DNA from: an uncultured Lysobacterales bacterium
GTDB taxonomy: Bacteria; Pseudomonadota; Gammaproteobacteria; Xanthomonadales; Xanthomonadaceae
Length of the DNA stretch: 7,840 nucleotides
NCBI GenBank assembly: GCA_946886865.1
Contig: CAMPJI010000098.1
Location: 1 to 7,840 of the forward strand
Direction: 5' to 3'
Position 1 is the first letter of the stretch; the number at the start of each line of letters is the position of its first letter. The position numbers and the translations under genes are program-made. Under the pieces are notes generated by a model, which worked only from the letters and a program-made list of their open reading frames with translations, ran no database searches and was not told where the DNA came from. This document shows, one piece after another, positions 1 to 6,655 of this stretch.

Positions 1-4
1 GCGG

Positions 5-592
5 TCAGCGGGTCGGGATGGTCACGGGCGCGGCAGGAGGGTGCTGCTGGAGCGTCTTTTCCAGCACCTCGAACCGCAGGTCGTCGCGCAGTGGGATGCC
101 GAATCGCGCGTCACCGTAAGGAAACGGCTTGAAGGTCCCGGTGCGGCGGTACCCGCGCCGCTCGTAGAAGCCGATCAACTCGTCGCGCACGTCGATCACC
201 GTCATCCGCATTACCGGCAGACGCCAGTCGTCGCGGACGATGCGCTCGGCCTCGGCCAGCACCGCCTTGCCCAGGCCACCGCCCTGGATGTCGGGCCGCA
301 CGGAGAACATGCCGAAGTAGCCGGCATCGCCGTCGGCGGCAACGTGCGCGCAGGCGACCAGATCGCCGCGCGTGGCGTCGTCCCCGCCGCGTTCGGCGAT
401 CAGCACCGTCGAGCGCGGCCGCAGAATGTCCTGGCGCAGCACCTCCGGGTCGATGCGCTGGCCGTCGAGCAGGTCGGCCTCGGTGGTCCAGCCGACACGG
501 CTGGCGTCGCCGCGGTAGGCGGACGTCACCAGCGACACCAGGGCGGGGATGTCGGCTTCGGTAGCGTCGCGGAATGAAACGTCGAAGGGCAT
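5..592 (-). CDS. GNAT-family N-acetyltransferase
   Basis: Predicted 195-residue cytoplasmic acetyltransferase that would move an acetyl group from acetyl-CoA to an amine; the substrate cannot be told. The sequence shows a GNAT core: an N-terminal beta-alpha start (VSFRDATEADIPALVSLV), the acetyl-CoA-binding motif A around residues 96-115 (FSVRPDIQGGGLGKAVL, with Q103-GGG-LG-K109 matching the Q/RxxGxG/A loop), and a motif B-like segment at 139-150 (LIGFYERRGYRR) with the usual Tyr. A GWTTEADLLDG segment at 34-44 resembles one I recall from uncharacterised members. Length is normal for a single GNAT domain. The ATG is supported by an AGGCG Shine-Dalgarno-like sequence 8 nt upstream (601-605). 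It starts 26 bp after the stop of the membrane transferase gene, so it is probably co-transcribed as the last visible gene of that group. Family assignment is firm; function is unknown. Confidence 0.9.
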   Translation of the reverse strand: MPFDVSFRDATEADIPALVSLVTSAYRGDASRVGWTTEADLLDGQRIDPEVLRQDILRPRSTVLIAERGGDDATRGDLVACAHVAADGDAGYFGMFSVRPDIQGGGLGKAVLAEAERIVRDDWRLPVMRMTVIDVRDELIGFYERRGYRRTGTFKPFPYGDARFGIPLRDDLRFEVLEKTLQQHPPAAPVTIPTR

Positions 593-618
593 GGTGGCGT
601 CGCCTGCCCGTCGGGCAT

Positions 619-2586
619 TCAGGGAAGCGTTGGGAGCCGGTGCCAGCGGTGCTCGTAGGCGACCGTGCCCCAGAGGGCGTGCATTCTCGCACGACGCTCG
701 GCGTCGGGCCGGACCGGGCCGGCGGGTGCAAGGGGCTGACCGGACGTGTAATGGAAGCCGCGTGCCGGTTGGCCCGGTTGGAGGACCGTAACGCCGGTGT
801 CGGTCATCAATGCGAAGTTGCCGTCGTATTGCATGAGCGCGCGTCCGTCGATCGACGAATCGTTCCGGTTGAGGTCGCGCCCCATCAATGGCGTGGGCGA
901 ATCCACACCGACCAGCGACAGCAACGTCGGCGCGAGATCCACCTGGCTCGCCACGCGCGCGTCGCGTCGCGGCGTGACGCCCGCACCGAGGATCAGGCCG
1001 GGAATGTGGAAGTTGTCCACGGGCACCAGCGATCGGCCGAACACGCGCGAGTCATGGTCCGCGACGACCAGGAATACCGTGTCGTCCCAGTATTGCGAGG
1101 CCATGGCGCGGTCGAAGAAACCGCCCAGGGCGTGGTCGGCGTAGCGCGCCGCGTTGTCGCGTGTGGCCTTGGGGCCGGCGCCGGTGTCGATGCGACCGTC
1201 GGGAAACTCGAAGGGATCGTGGTTGCTGGAGGTGAACACCAGCCCGAAGAACGGCTGCCCGGCCGCCTGCAGCCGCATGAAGTCCTCGTGCGCACGGTTG
1301 AACACGTCCTCGTCCGACACCCCCCAGGCGCCGGTGAACACCGGGGCCGGGTGATCATCCTGGTCGATGATCCGGTCGAACCCGTTGGCCAGGAAGAAGC
1401 CGCGCATGTTGTCGAAGTGACTCTCGCCGCCGTAATGGAACGCGGTGTCGTAGCCGGCGTCCTTCAGCGCCTGCGCCACGGTGAAGAAGCCGCCCTGTGC
1501 CAGCGGCCGCTTTACCGTGGAGGGCGAGGGCGTGGGCGGGAAGCCGGCCAGTACGGCCTCGATGCCGCGCACCGAGCGCGTGCCGGTCGCGTACAGGCGT
1601 TCGAACGCCCAGCCTTTGCGGGCCAGCCGATCCAGCCGCGGCGTCATGGGACGCCCGCCGAGGCGGCCCACGAACTGTGCGCCCAGACTTTCCTCCAGCA
1701 CGATCACCAGGTTGCGCGGCGCGCCCGTGTGGACGGGCGTGCGCCGGATCATCAAAGGTGCATCGCGGTCGTCGGCGGGATGGGCGCCCGGCCACGCCAG
1801 GGCCTCGGCGCGCATCGCGGCGGCCACCGCGGTGTCCGGCGTCGAGTCGTCGTATACGCGTGATCCGGGGTCGTGCCGCAACCAGCTGCGGGTGGCGAAC
1901 GCCAGGGAGTAGAACGAATTGAGTGGCAGGGCATTGACCGTCGCGTTGCTGGAGAAGGCCACCATCGCCGGACTCATCGGCCGGTGGCCCAACGTCGACC
2001 GGACGCCGAGCGCGGCCAGCACCACCACCAGCGCGGCCCCGACGGCACGGAGGGCCGGGTGGCCCGGGTGCGGCGGGTGCCGGTGCAGCGCAGCTCGTAC
2101 CCGGCCGTACCCCCACCAGGCCGCGAATCCGGCGACCGCGAGAGTCAGCAGTGTCGTGAGGCGGTGGCCCTTGGCCAACGTGGCGCCGATTTCGCGCGGG
2201 TACGCGAGGTACTCGACGAACAGGCGGTTCGGGCGCAGGCCGTACTCGGCCATGAAGGCCGGCGTGGCCGCCTCGAGTGTCAGCAGTACCGCCAGCGCAA
2301 CCGTCAGCCAGGCCGCGACCGCCACCTGCGCGACAGCGTGGCGCGCCAGGCGCGCGGGCAGCAGCACGTACACCGCAGCGGGCAGGCCGAGCAGCAGGCA
2401 CAACGTCGCGATGTCCACGCGTACGCCCTGCACGACCACCCGCATCCAGCCCTGCGCGGCGGTGACGGCATCGGCATGCCAGCCCGCGAGCGCCAGGCGC
2501 GACAGGGACAACAGGACGAGGCCCGCGAGCAGCACGTAGGCGAACGGAAGCAAGCGCACCAGGGCGCGAGCGGGAGAATGTGGCAT
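619..2586 (-). CDS. LTA-synthase/MdoB-like membrane phosphotransferase (sulfatase fold)
   Basis: Predicted 655-residue inner-membrane protein with a periplasmic catalytic domain of the alkaline phosphatase superfamily (COG1368-like, with LtaS and MdoB/OpgB). About five hydrophobic segments lie at residues 11-31, 57-77, 85-107, 142-161 and 180-198. The catalytic domain begins near 290 (NLVIVLEES; E298/E299 as metal ligand), has the nucleophile region at 333-342 (ATGTRSVRGI), a PPTP loop at 350-353, NHDPF at 455-459, the metal-binding pair D510-H511 (VVADHDS) and a further H527 (NFHIPG). Characterised relatives transfer phosphoglycerol from phosphatidylglycerol to teichoic acid or periplasmic glucan; the acceptor here is unknown, since Gram-negatives lack LTA. 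I chose the ATG at 2586, just before TM1. A longer frame from a GTG at 2793 would run into the kinase gene and adds a low-complexity, non-homologous-looking head. No clear Shine-Dalgarno precedes 2586. It lies 112 bp after the kinase and 26 bp before the GNAT gene. Confidence 0.88.
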   Translation of the reverse strand: MPHSPARALVRLLPFAYVLLAGLVLLSLSRLALAGWHADAVTAAQGWMRVVVQGVRVDIATLCLLLGLPAAVYVLLPARLARHAVAQVAVAAWLTVALAVLLTLEAATPAFMAEYGLRPNRLFVEYLAYPREIGATLAKGHRLTTLLTLAVAGFAAWWGYGRVRAALHRHPPHPGHPALRAVGAALVVVLAALGVRSTLGHRPMSPAMVAFSSNATVNALPLNSFYSLAFATRSWLRHDPGSRVYDDSTPDTAVAAAMRAEALAWPGAHPADDRDAPLMIRRTPVHTGAPRNLVIVLEESLGAQFVGRLGGRPMTPRLDRLARKGWAFERLYATGTRSVRGIEAVLAGFPPTPSPSTVKRPLAQGGFFTVAQALKDAGYDTAFHYGGESHFDNMRGFFLANGFDRIIDQDDHPAPVFTGAWGVSDEDVFNRAHEDFMRLQAAGQPFFGLVFTSSNHDPFEFPDGRIDTGAGPKATRDNAARYADHALGGFFDRAMASQYWDDTVFLVVADHDSRVFGRSLVPVDNFHIPGLILGAGVTPRRDARVASQVDLAPTLLSLVGVDSPTPLMGRDLNRNDSSIDGRALMQYDGNFALMTDTGVTVLQPGQPARGFHYTSGQPLAPAGPVRPDAERRARMHALWGTVAYEHRWHRLPTLP

Positions 2587-2674
2587 CGCGGCAAACGACC
2601 GGAAATGCAGGGGATGGCCCGGCAGGTACCGGGCGCGCCAGTCTTGGGGCGATGGGGTCGGAGAAGTGTCGGAA

Positions 2675-2695
2675 GCGCGGGCCGGGGCCCGTCGC
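2675..2695 (-). terminator. GC-rich hairpin just after the kinase stop codon
   Basis: Arms 2678-2682 and 2687-2691 (CGGGC/GCCCG) with a 4-nt loop, extended by GCG/CGC (2675-2677 and 2693-2695) across a one-base bulge, begin 4 nt after the kinase stop. On the minus strand only two T residues follow directly and there is no T-tract, so it is a poor intrinsic terminator. It could attenuate read-through into the membrane transferase gene, stabilise the mRNA end, or be chance in GC-rich DNA. Confidence 0.2.
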
Positions 2696-2698
2696 GGT

Positions 2699-3982
2699 TC
2701 AGCGGTCGGACGGCTCGAACTGCAACCGCGCCGTGGTGCCGCGGCCGGGGTCGGACTCGATGGACAGGCGCCAGCCCAGGTGTTCGCTGACACGGGCGAT
2801 CAGCGCCAGGCCGATGCCGGCACCGCGCCCGCCTTCGCGCGCCATGCGGGCGTACAGCGCGCTGATCTCCTCCGGCGTCATACCGTGGCCCGGGTCGCGG
2901 ATCACGACGCCCCGGTCGTCGACTCCGATGCGGATCTCGCCGCGGTCGCTGTGCTCGATGGCATTGCGAAGCAGATTGCCGATCGCCATTCGCACCACCG
3001 TCTCCGGGGCCACCAGCGTGCGGGGCACCGGGGGGTCGAGGACGAACACCAGATCCTTGCCCTCGGCCAGGTGCCGGTGATCATCGACGATGGCGGGCAG
3101 CACCTCGTCCAGGCGGAACTGTTCCGCACCGGCATGCGCGCGCGCGGGGTCGCGGGCGAGCACCAGCAGCAACGAGATCAGCTCCTCGACGTCCCCGGTC
3201 GTGCGGGCGATGCGTTCCAGCTGGCGGCCGGTCGTGGCCGCGCTGGCGTCCGGTGCCAGGGCCACCTGCGCCGCGCTGCGGATGACCGCCAGCGGCGTGC
3301 GCAGTTCGTGGCTTGCCGTGTCGAGGAAGGCCCGCTCGCGATCGACGAAGGCGTCGTTGCGCTCCAGGTAGTCATTGAGCGCGCCCGAGATCACCACGAG
3401 TTCGGAACTGGCGCGGTCGGGTACCTCGATGCGCTGGCCGCGGCGATCCGGTGCCAGCGCGCCTATCCGCTCGGCCAGTTGCCGCAGGGGGCGTGCGAAC
3501 ACCCGGCCACCGAAATACACCGCCACCGCGAGCAGCAGCATGAAGGCCACCGACGACGCGATCACCGGTTTGACCAGTTGCCACTCCTGCGCCTCGAAGC
3601 CGTCGATGTCCAGCGCCAGTGCATACCGCACGTCGTCGGCGCGTCGCACCAGCACGACCCACTCGTTGTCATCGAAGAAGACGCTGTCATGCAGGCCGGG
3701 CGGAAGATCACGCAGCCGGGCCGGCACGGCCGCGCCGGTGCCGGGCGCGGCGTCCAACAGGTGCAGGTCCAGCTTTCCGTTGTTGCGCCAGCTGAAGTCC
3801 GGGTCGTGGCGGCGACGATCGAGCACGTCGGCCATTTCCGCATCCAGCATCGCCTGCCACACGCGCCGCTCGGCGTGCTCGTTGACCAGGAGGCCATGGG
3901 TGAATACGGCGGTCGTCAGCAGGATGCCGTAGATCACCAGCCCCACGGTGATCTGGCGGGCGAGACTAGGGCGCGTCGACAT
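2699..3982 (-). CDS. Sensor histidine kinase (PmrB/QseC-like class)
   Basis: Predicted 427-residue inner-membrane sensor kinase that autophosphorylates and passes phosphate to the response regulator encoded just upstream. Visible in order: TM1 about residues 11-33, a periplasmic sensor region about 34-138 with acidic patches (DAEMADV near 47-53, DDNE at 104-107), TM2 about 139-160, a HAMP-like linker about 161-215, the H-box SHELRTPL with phosphoacceptor H225, the N-box NLLRNAIEH (336-344), a G1/D-box DPGHGM (363-368) and a G2 box GRGAGIGLAL (385-394). All catalytic motifs look intact and length is ordinary. The ATG at 3982 overlaps the regulator gene by 17 nt, which suggests translational coupling. 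A GTG ten codons upstream (4012) is possible but would overlap by 47 nt. The signal is not determinable from sequence; the PmrB-like guess rests on the neighbouring eptA-type gene. Confidence 0.94.
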   Translation of the reverse strand: MSTRPSLARQITVGLVIYGILLTTAVFTHGLLVNEHAERRVWQAMLDAEMADVLDRRRHDPDFSWRNNGKLDLHLLDAAPGTGAAVPARLRDLPPGLHDSVFFDDNEWVVLVRRADDVRYALALDIDGFEAQEWQLVKPVIASSVAFMLLLAVAVYFGGRVFARPLRQLAERIGALAPDRRGQRIEVPDRASSELVVISGALNDYLERNDAFVDRERAFLDTASHELRTPLAVIRSAAQVALAPDASAATTGRQLERIARTTGDVEELISLLLVLARDPARAHAGAEQFRLDEVLPAIVDDHRHLAEGKDLVFVLDPPVPRTLVAPETVVRMAIGNLLRNAIEHSDRGEIRIGVDDRGVVIRDPGHGMTPEEISALYARMAREGGRGAGIGLALIARVSEHLGWRLSIESDPGRGTTARLQFEPSDR

Positions 3983-4655
3983 GGTCGGGCGCCACCAGCC
4001 GATAGCCCACACGCGGGATCGTGTGGATCAGTTTTGTCCTGCTGTCGCCATCAACGCTGCGGCGCAGGTCGTAGACGTGGGAGCGCAGCATGTCGCCATC
4101 GGGCGGCTCGTCGCCCCACAGCGCGTACTCCAGCTGCTGCCGGCTGACCGCTGCGGGGCTGGCCGTCATCAGCACCTGCAGCAGCTTGCGCGAGGCGGGG
4201 AACAGGTGCAGCAGACGACCTCCGCGCCGCACTTCCAGGGTCGTGAGGTCGTAGCTCAGGTCGGCGACCTCAAGCAGACGCGTCGCCACGCGGCCGCGGG
4301 TGCGGGCCAGTACCGCTTCGATGCGGACCTCCAGTTCCGGCAGGTCGAAGGGCTTGGTCATGTAGTCGTCGGCACCCGCGCGGAAGCCGGTGAGCTTGTC
4401 GGGCAGCTGGTCGCGCGCCGTCAGCATGACCACCGGCGTGTCGATGCCCTGCTCGCGCATGGCACGCAGCACCGCTGGCCCTTCCATCCTCGGCAGCATC
4501 CAGTCGAGCACGATGGCGTCGTAGGGCTGGGTGAGGGCCAGGTGCAGTCCGACGACGCCATCGGGCGCCGCGTCCAGCCGCGCACCACGCGCCTCGAAGT
4601 AGGCGAACAGGCTGGTGACCAGCGGCGGATGGTCCTCGACGATGAGCAGGCGCAT
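3966..4655 (-). CDS. OmpR/PhoB-family response regulator (PmrA/QseB-like)
   Basis: Predicted 229-residue DNA-binding response regulator. The receiver domain (about 1-118) has the acidic pair E7-D8, phosphoacceptor D51 in VLDWMLPRMEG, T79 in MLTARD and K101 in MTKPF, all the expected switch residues. The winged-helix C-terminal domain (about 125-222) shows the family pattern FPASRKLLQVLM, SRQQLEYALWG, the recognition-helix stretch SHVYDLRRSVD and the wing IHTIPRVGYRL. It is first in the minus-strand group, overlaps the kinase start by 17 nt, and is divergent from the phosphoethanolamine transferase gene. The likely regulon therefore includes its own operon and that gene, as for PmrA controlling eptA; this is inference from position. 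No good Shine-Dalgarno is visible before the ATG at 4655, so it may be translated from a short leader or with a weak site. Confidence 0.95.
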   Translation of the reverse strand: MRLLIVEDHPPLVTSLFAYFEARGARLDAAPDGVVGLHLALTQPYDAIVLDWMLPRMEGPAVLRAMREQGIDTPVVMLTARDQLPDKLTGFRAGADDYMTKPFDLPELEVRIEAVLARTRGRVATRLLEVADLSYDLTTLEVRRGGRLLHLFPASRKLLQVLMTASPAAVSRQQLEYALWGDEPPDGDMLRSHVYDLRRSVDGDSRTKLIHTIPRVGYRLVAPDHVDAP

Positions 4656-4717
4656 GGGCTGGACAGGGCGGGCAGGCGCCTAGCATGCGCGTGGCCAGGG
4701 CCGCGCGCTACCGCCCG

Positions 4718-4732
4718 CCGCGCGTCGCGCGG
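4718..4732. repeat. 15-bp near-perfect palindrome (7-bp arms, 1-base centre)
   Basis: CCGCGCG, central T at 4725, CGCGCGG: both arms match exactly. It sits just 3 bp left of the AT-rich patch of the divergent region. It could be a protein-binding site, or chance in a GC-only stretch. Confidence 0.3.
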
Positions 4733-4747
4733 ACCTGTTAATCCCGG

Positions 4748-4762
4748 CGGAACATTTTTCCG
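4748..4762. promoter_or_regulatory. Inverted repeat CGGAA-N5-TTCCG, operator candidate
   Basis: Exact 5-bp arms 4748-4752 and 4758-4762 around CATTT, overlapping the only AT-rich patch between the divergent genes. A second symmetry, TGTT (4736-4739) with AACA (4751-4754), overlaps it. The position between two divergent promoters suits an operator, but the arms are short and no known consensus is matched. Confidence 0.3.
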
Positions 4763-4820
4763 ACCCGGCTCCGACACCGCCGGCCCGAGTCTCCGCGCCG
4801 AGCCCGGCCTCCCGGGCGCA

Positions 4821-4824
4821 GAGG
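4821..4824 (+). promoter_or_regulatory. Shine-Dalgarno GAGG for the eptA-like gene
   Basis: GAGG ends 7 nt before the ATG at 4832, which supports that start over the internal ATG at 4922, where no comparable site is seen. Two mutually exclusive hairpins lie over or next to it: 4802-4807 with 4812-4817 (leaves the site free) and 4806-4810 with 4822-4826 (covers AGG). Confidence 0.6.
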
Positions 4825-4831
4825 CCCACGC

Positions 4832-6655
4832 ATGACGCAACTCCCGCCCACCGTCTGGACGTCGACGGGCACCGCCCATCGCGTCCGTGGCGACGCCGGC
4901 CACGTCGACTCAGCCCGGTTGATGGGTGCCGCGCCCGAACGGGTGGAGCCCTCGCCGCCGTACGGCTGGCTGCGCGCGCGCCCGGTGATCTCGGGCGAAG
5001 CGCTGCTGGCGCTGGTGTGCGCGTACTTCGTCGTGGCGTGCAACGGGCCGCTCTGGGCGGCCATGCATAAAAGCGGCGCGGCACCCGGCGTCCAGCTCTC
5101 GATGGCCGTGGCCGTGTTCGGCCTGCACGCCGCGGTGCTCGGTCTCGTCGCGTGGCGGTCCGCGACCCGCCCCCTGCTTGCGATCGTGCTGGTGGTGACC
5201 GGCTTCGTGACGGGGTTTGCAACACGCTACGCGGTGCTGTTCGACGTCGACATGGTGCGCAACGTGCTCCAGACCGATGTGCGCGAGGCCGGCGAGCTGC
5301 TTTCGGTGGGCATGGTCCTGCACGTCCTGCTGGCGGGCCTGGTGCCCGCGGCCATGGTGATGCGCGTGCGCCTACCCGGCAGGGCACGGGGCGAGGACGC
5401 GCGGCGACGCGCACTCTTCATCGCGGCCATGCTCGCGCTGTCGGTGCTGGCCGTGGCGCTGTCCTCGCAGGCCCTGTTCGCATCTGTCCGCGCCGACCCG
5501 GGGCTCCGGTACCGCATCACGCCGGGCAACGTGCTGATATCGGTTGCCCGGGCTGCGCTGGAGGGCGAGGGCACCCCGCCCGGTCCCCGTGACCCCGTGG
5601 CCGCGGATGCGCACCGGGTGGGGTCCGCGGCAGCCCGGCGGCCACGCGTGCTGGTACTGGTGGTCGGCGAGACCGTTCGCGGCGACCACTGGGGTCTCAA
5701 CGGATATGCGAGGCAGACCACGCCGATGCTGGCGCGGCACGACGTGGTGAACTTCCCCGCCGTGAGCGCGTGTGGTACGAGCACGGCCGTGTCTCTGCCG
5801 TGCATGTTTTCGGCGGTGGGCCGGGCCGACTATGATCCGCACGCGATCGCCCGCCAGGAGTCGCTGCTCGATGTGGCGCAGCGCGCCGGGGTCGAGGTGC
5901 TGTGGCGGGACAACCAGTCCGGTTGCAAGGGCGTCTGCGCGGGCGTGACCACGGAGTCGTTGGCGTCCACCCTCGATGCGTCGGCATGCCCCCTCGGACG
6001 CTGCCCGGATGCCGCATTGCTGCAGGGACTGGACGCGCGTATCGCCGCCAGCCGCGACGACCTGCTGGTCGTTCTGCACCCGCTGGGCAACCACGGTCCC
6101 AACTACTTCGAGCGGTACCCGGCGGAGTTCGAGCGCTTCCGCCCCGCCTGTCATGCGCCCGGTCTGGACGGGTGCAGCACGCAGGCCATCGTCAACGCCT
6201 ACGACAACGCGATCCTCTACACCGATGCCGTCCTCGCGCGCCTGGTCGACCGGCTGGCAGAGCAGCGCGGGCGCGACACGGCGATGCTGTACGTCTCCGA
6301 CCACGGCGAGTCGCTGGGCGAGTACGGGCTGCATCTGCACGGCGCCCCCTACGCCATTGCGCCCCGCCAGCAGTTGCACGTGCCGATGATATTGTGGATG
6401 TCACCGGGCTTCAGGGCATCGCTCGACGTGGACGACGCCTGCATGCAGCGCCTCTCGCGCGGCCGCCACAGCCACGACGACCTGTTCCATTCGGTGCTGG
6501 GAATGTTCGACATCGCGACGGCCGTCTACCGCCCGGAACACGACGTGCTGGCCGCGTGCCGGCCCTCGCGCGACGCGGAACGCGGTTATGCCAGCAGCGT
6601 GCGGACCTTGCGCAGCGCCGCCACGAACGCGTCGATCTCCTCGAACGTGTTGTAG
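4832..6655 (+). CDS. eptA: Lipid A phosphoethanolamine transferase (EptA/MCR family)
   Basis: Predicted 607-residue inner-membrane enzyme that moves phosphoethanolamine from phosphatidylethanolamine to lipid A phosphates, lowering negative surface charge and polymyxin binding. It has five TM segments (about 52-74, 88-108, 114-134, 157-178, 193-212) and a periplasmic sulfatase-fold domain. By analogy with MCR-1, metal ligands and catalytic residues are E280 (VVGET), nucleophile T318 in CGTSTAVSLPC, H421 (GNHGPNYFERYP), D490-H491 (SDHGESLGEYG) and H503 (HLHG). Cysteine pairs expected to form disulfides are C314/C324, C365/C369, C386/C391 and C440/C448. Odd points: a roughly 50-residue hydrophilic head before TM1, and about 30 residues beyond the usual family end (AACR at 574-577), the last 23 encoded opposite sufS. 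It is transcribed divergently from the two-component genes. Family assignment is firm; the acceptor (lipid A rather than another glycolipid) is the likely reading. Confidence 0.94.
   Translation: MTQLPPTVWTSTGTAHRVRGDAGHVDSARLMGAAPERVEPSPPYGWLRARPVISGEALLALVCAYFVVACNGPLWAAMHKSGAAPGVQLSMAVAVFGLHAAVLGLVAWRSATRPLLAIVLVVTGFVTGFATRYAVLFDVDMVRNVLQTDVREAGELLSVGMVLHVLLAGLVPAAMVMRVRLPGRARGEDARRRALFIAAMLALSVLAVALSSQALFASVRADPGLRYRITPGNVLISVARAALEGEGTPPGPRDPVAADAHRVGSAAARRPRVLVLVVGETVRGDHWGLNGYARQTTPMLARHDVVNFPAVSACGTSTAVSLPCMFSAVGRADYDPHAIARQESLLDVAQRAGVEVLWRDNQSGCKGVCAGVTTESLASTLDASACPLGRCPDAALLQGLDARIAASRDDLLVVLHPLGNHGPNYFERYPAEFERFRPACHAPGLDGCSTQAIVNAYDNAILYTDAVLARLVDRLAEQRGRDTAMLYVSDHGESLGEYGLHLHGAPYAIAPRQQLHVPMILWMSPGFRASLDVDDACMQRLSRGRHSHDDLFHSVLGMFDIATAVYRPEHDVLAACRPSRDAERGYASSVRTLRSAATNASISSNVL

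Larger units (their letters stand above)
4656..4831. promoter_or_regulatory. Divergent promoter region between regulator and eptA-like gene
   Basis: This 176-bp gap must hold the promoters for both the minus-strand regulatory genes and the plus-strand transferase gene. Most of it is extremely GC-rich. The one AT-rich patch is about 4736-4759 (TGTTAAT ... AACATTTTT), the best place for -10 elements or an operator. I could not assign a convincing -35/-10 pair on either strand, and the direct-repeat TTAA half-sites expected of a PmrA box are not present with the right spacing: there is a single TTAA at 4738-4741 and the position one helical turn on is GGAA. Short inverted repeats within it are listed separately. 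Confidence 0.6.

Noticed and set aside
574..1863. 429-codon open frame on the plus strand
   Set aside because: Antisense to the LtaS-like catalytic domain; composition is typical of a high-GC shadow frame and no start signal or motif is seen.
2587..2793. Upstream extension of the LtaS-like gene to a GTG at 2793
   Set aside because: Would overlap the kinase gene by 95 bp and adds a Pro/Ser/Arg-rich head, while the ATG at 2586 directly precedes the first TM segment.
2666..4147. 493-codon open frame on the plus strand
   Set aside because: It lies opposite the histidine kinase and regulator genes, whose catalytic motifs are intact. The product is Arg/His/Gln-rich with no recognisable domain, as expected of an antisense frame in high-GC DNA.
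4736..4759. PmrA box upstream of eptA
   Set aside because: Only one TTAA half-site is present; the repeat expected about 11 bp away is GGAA, so the known consensus is not met.
5372..6379. 335-codon open frame on the minus strand
   Set aside because: Antisense to the conserved catalytic domain of the EptA-like protein; no domain or plausible start.
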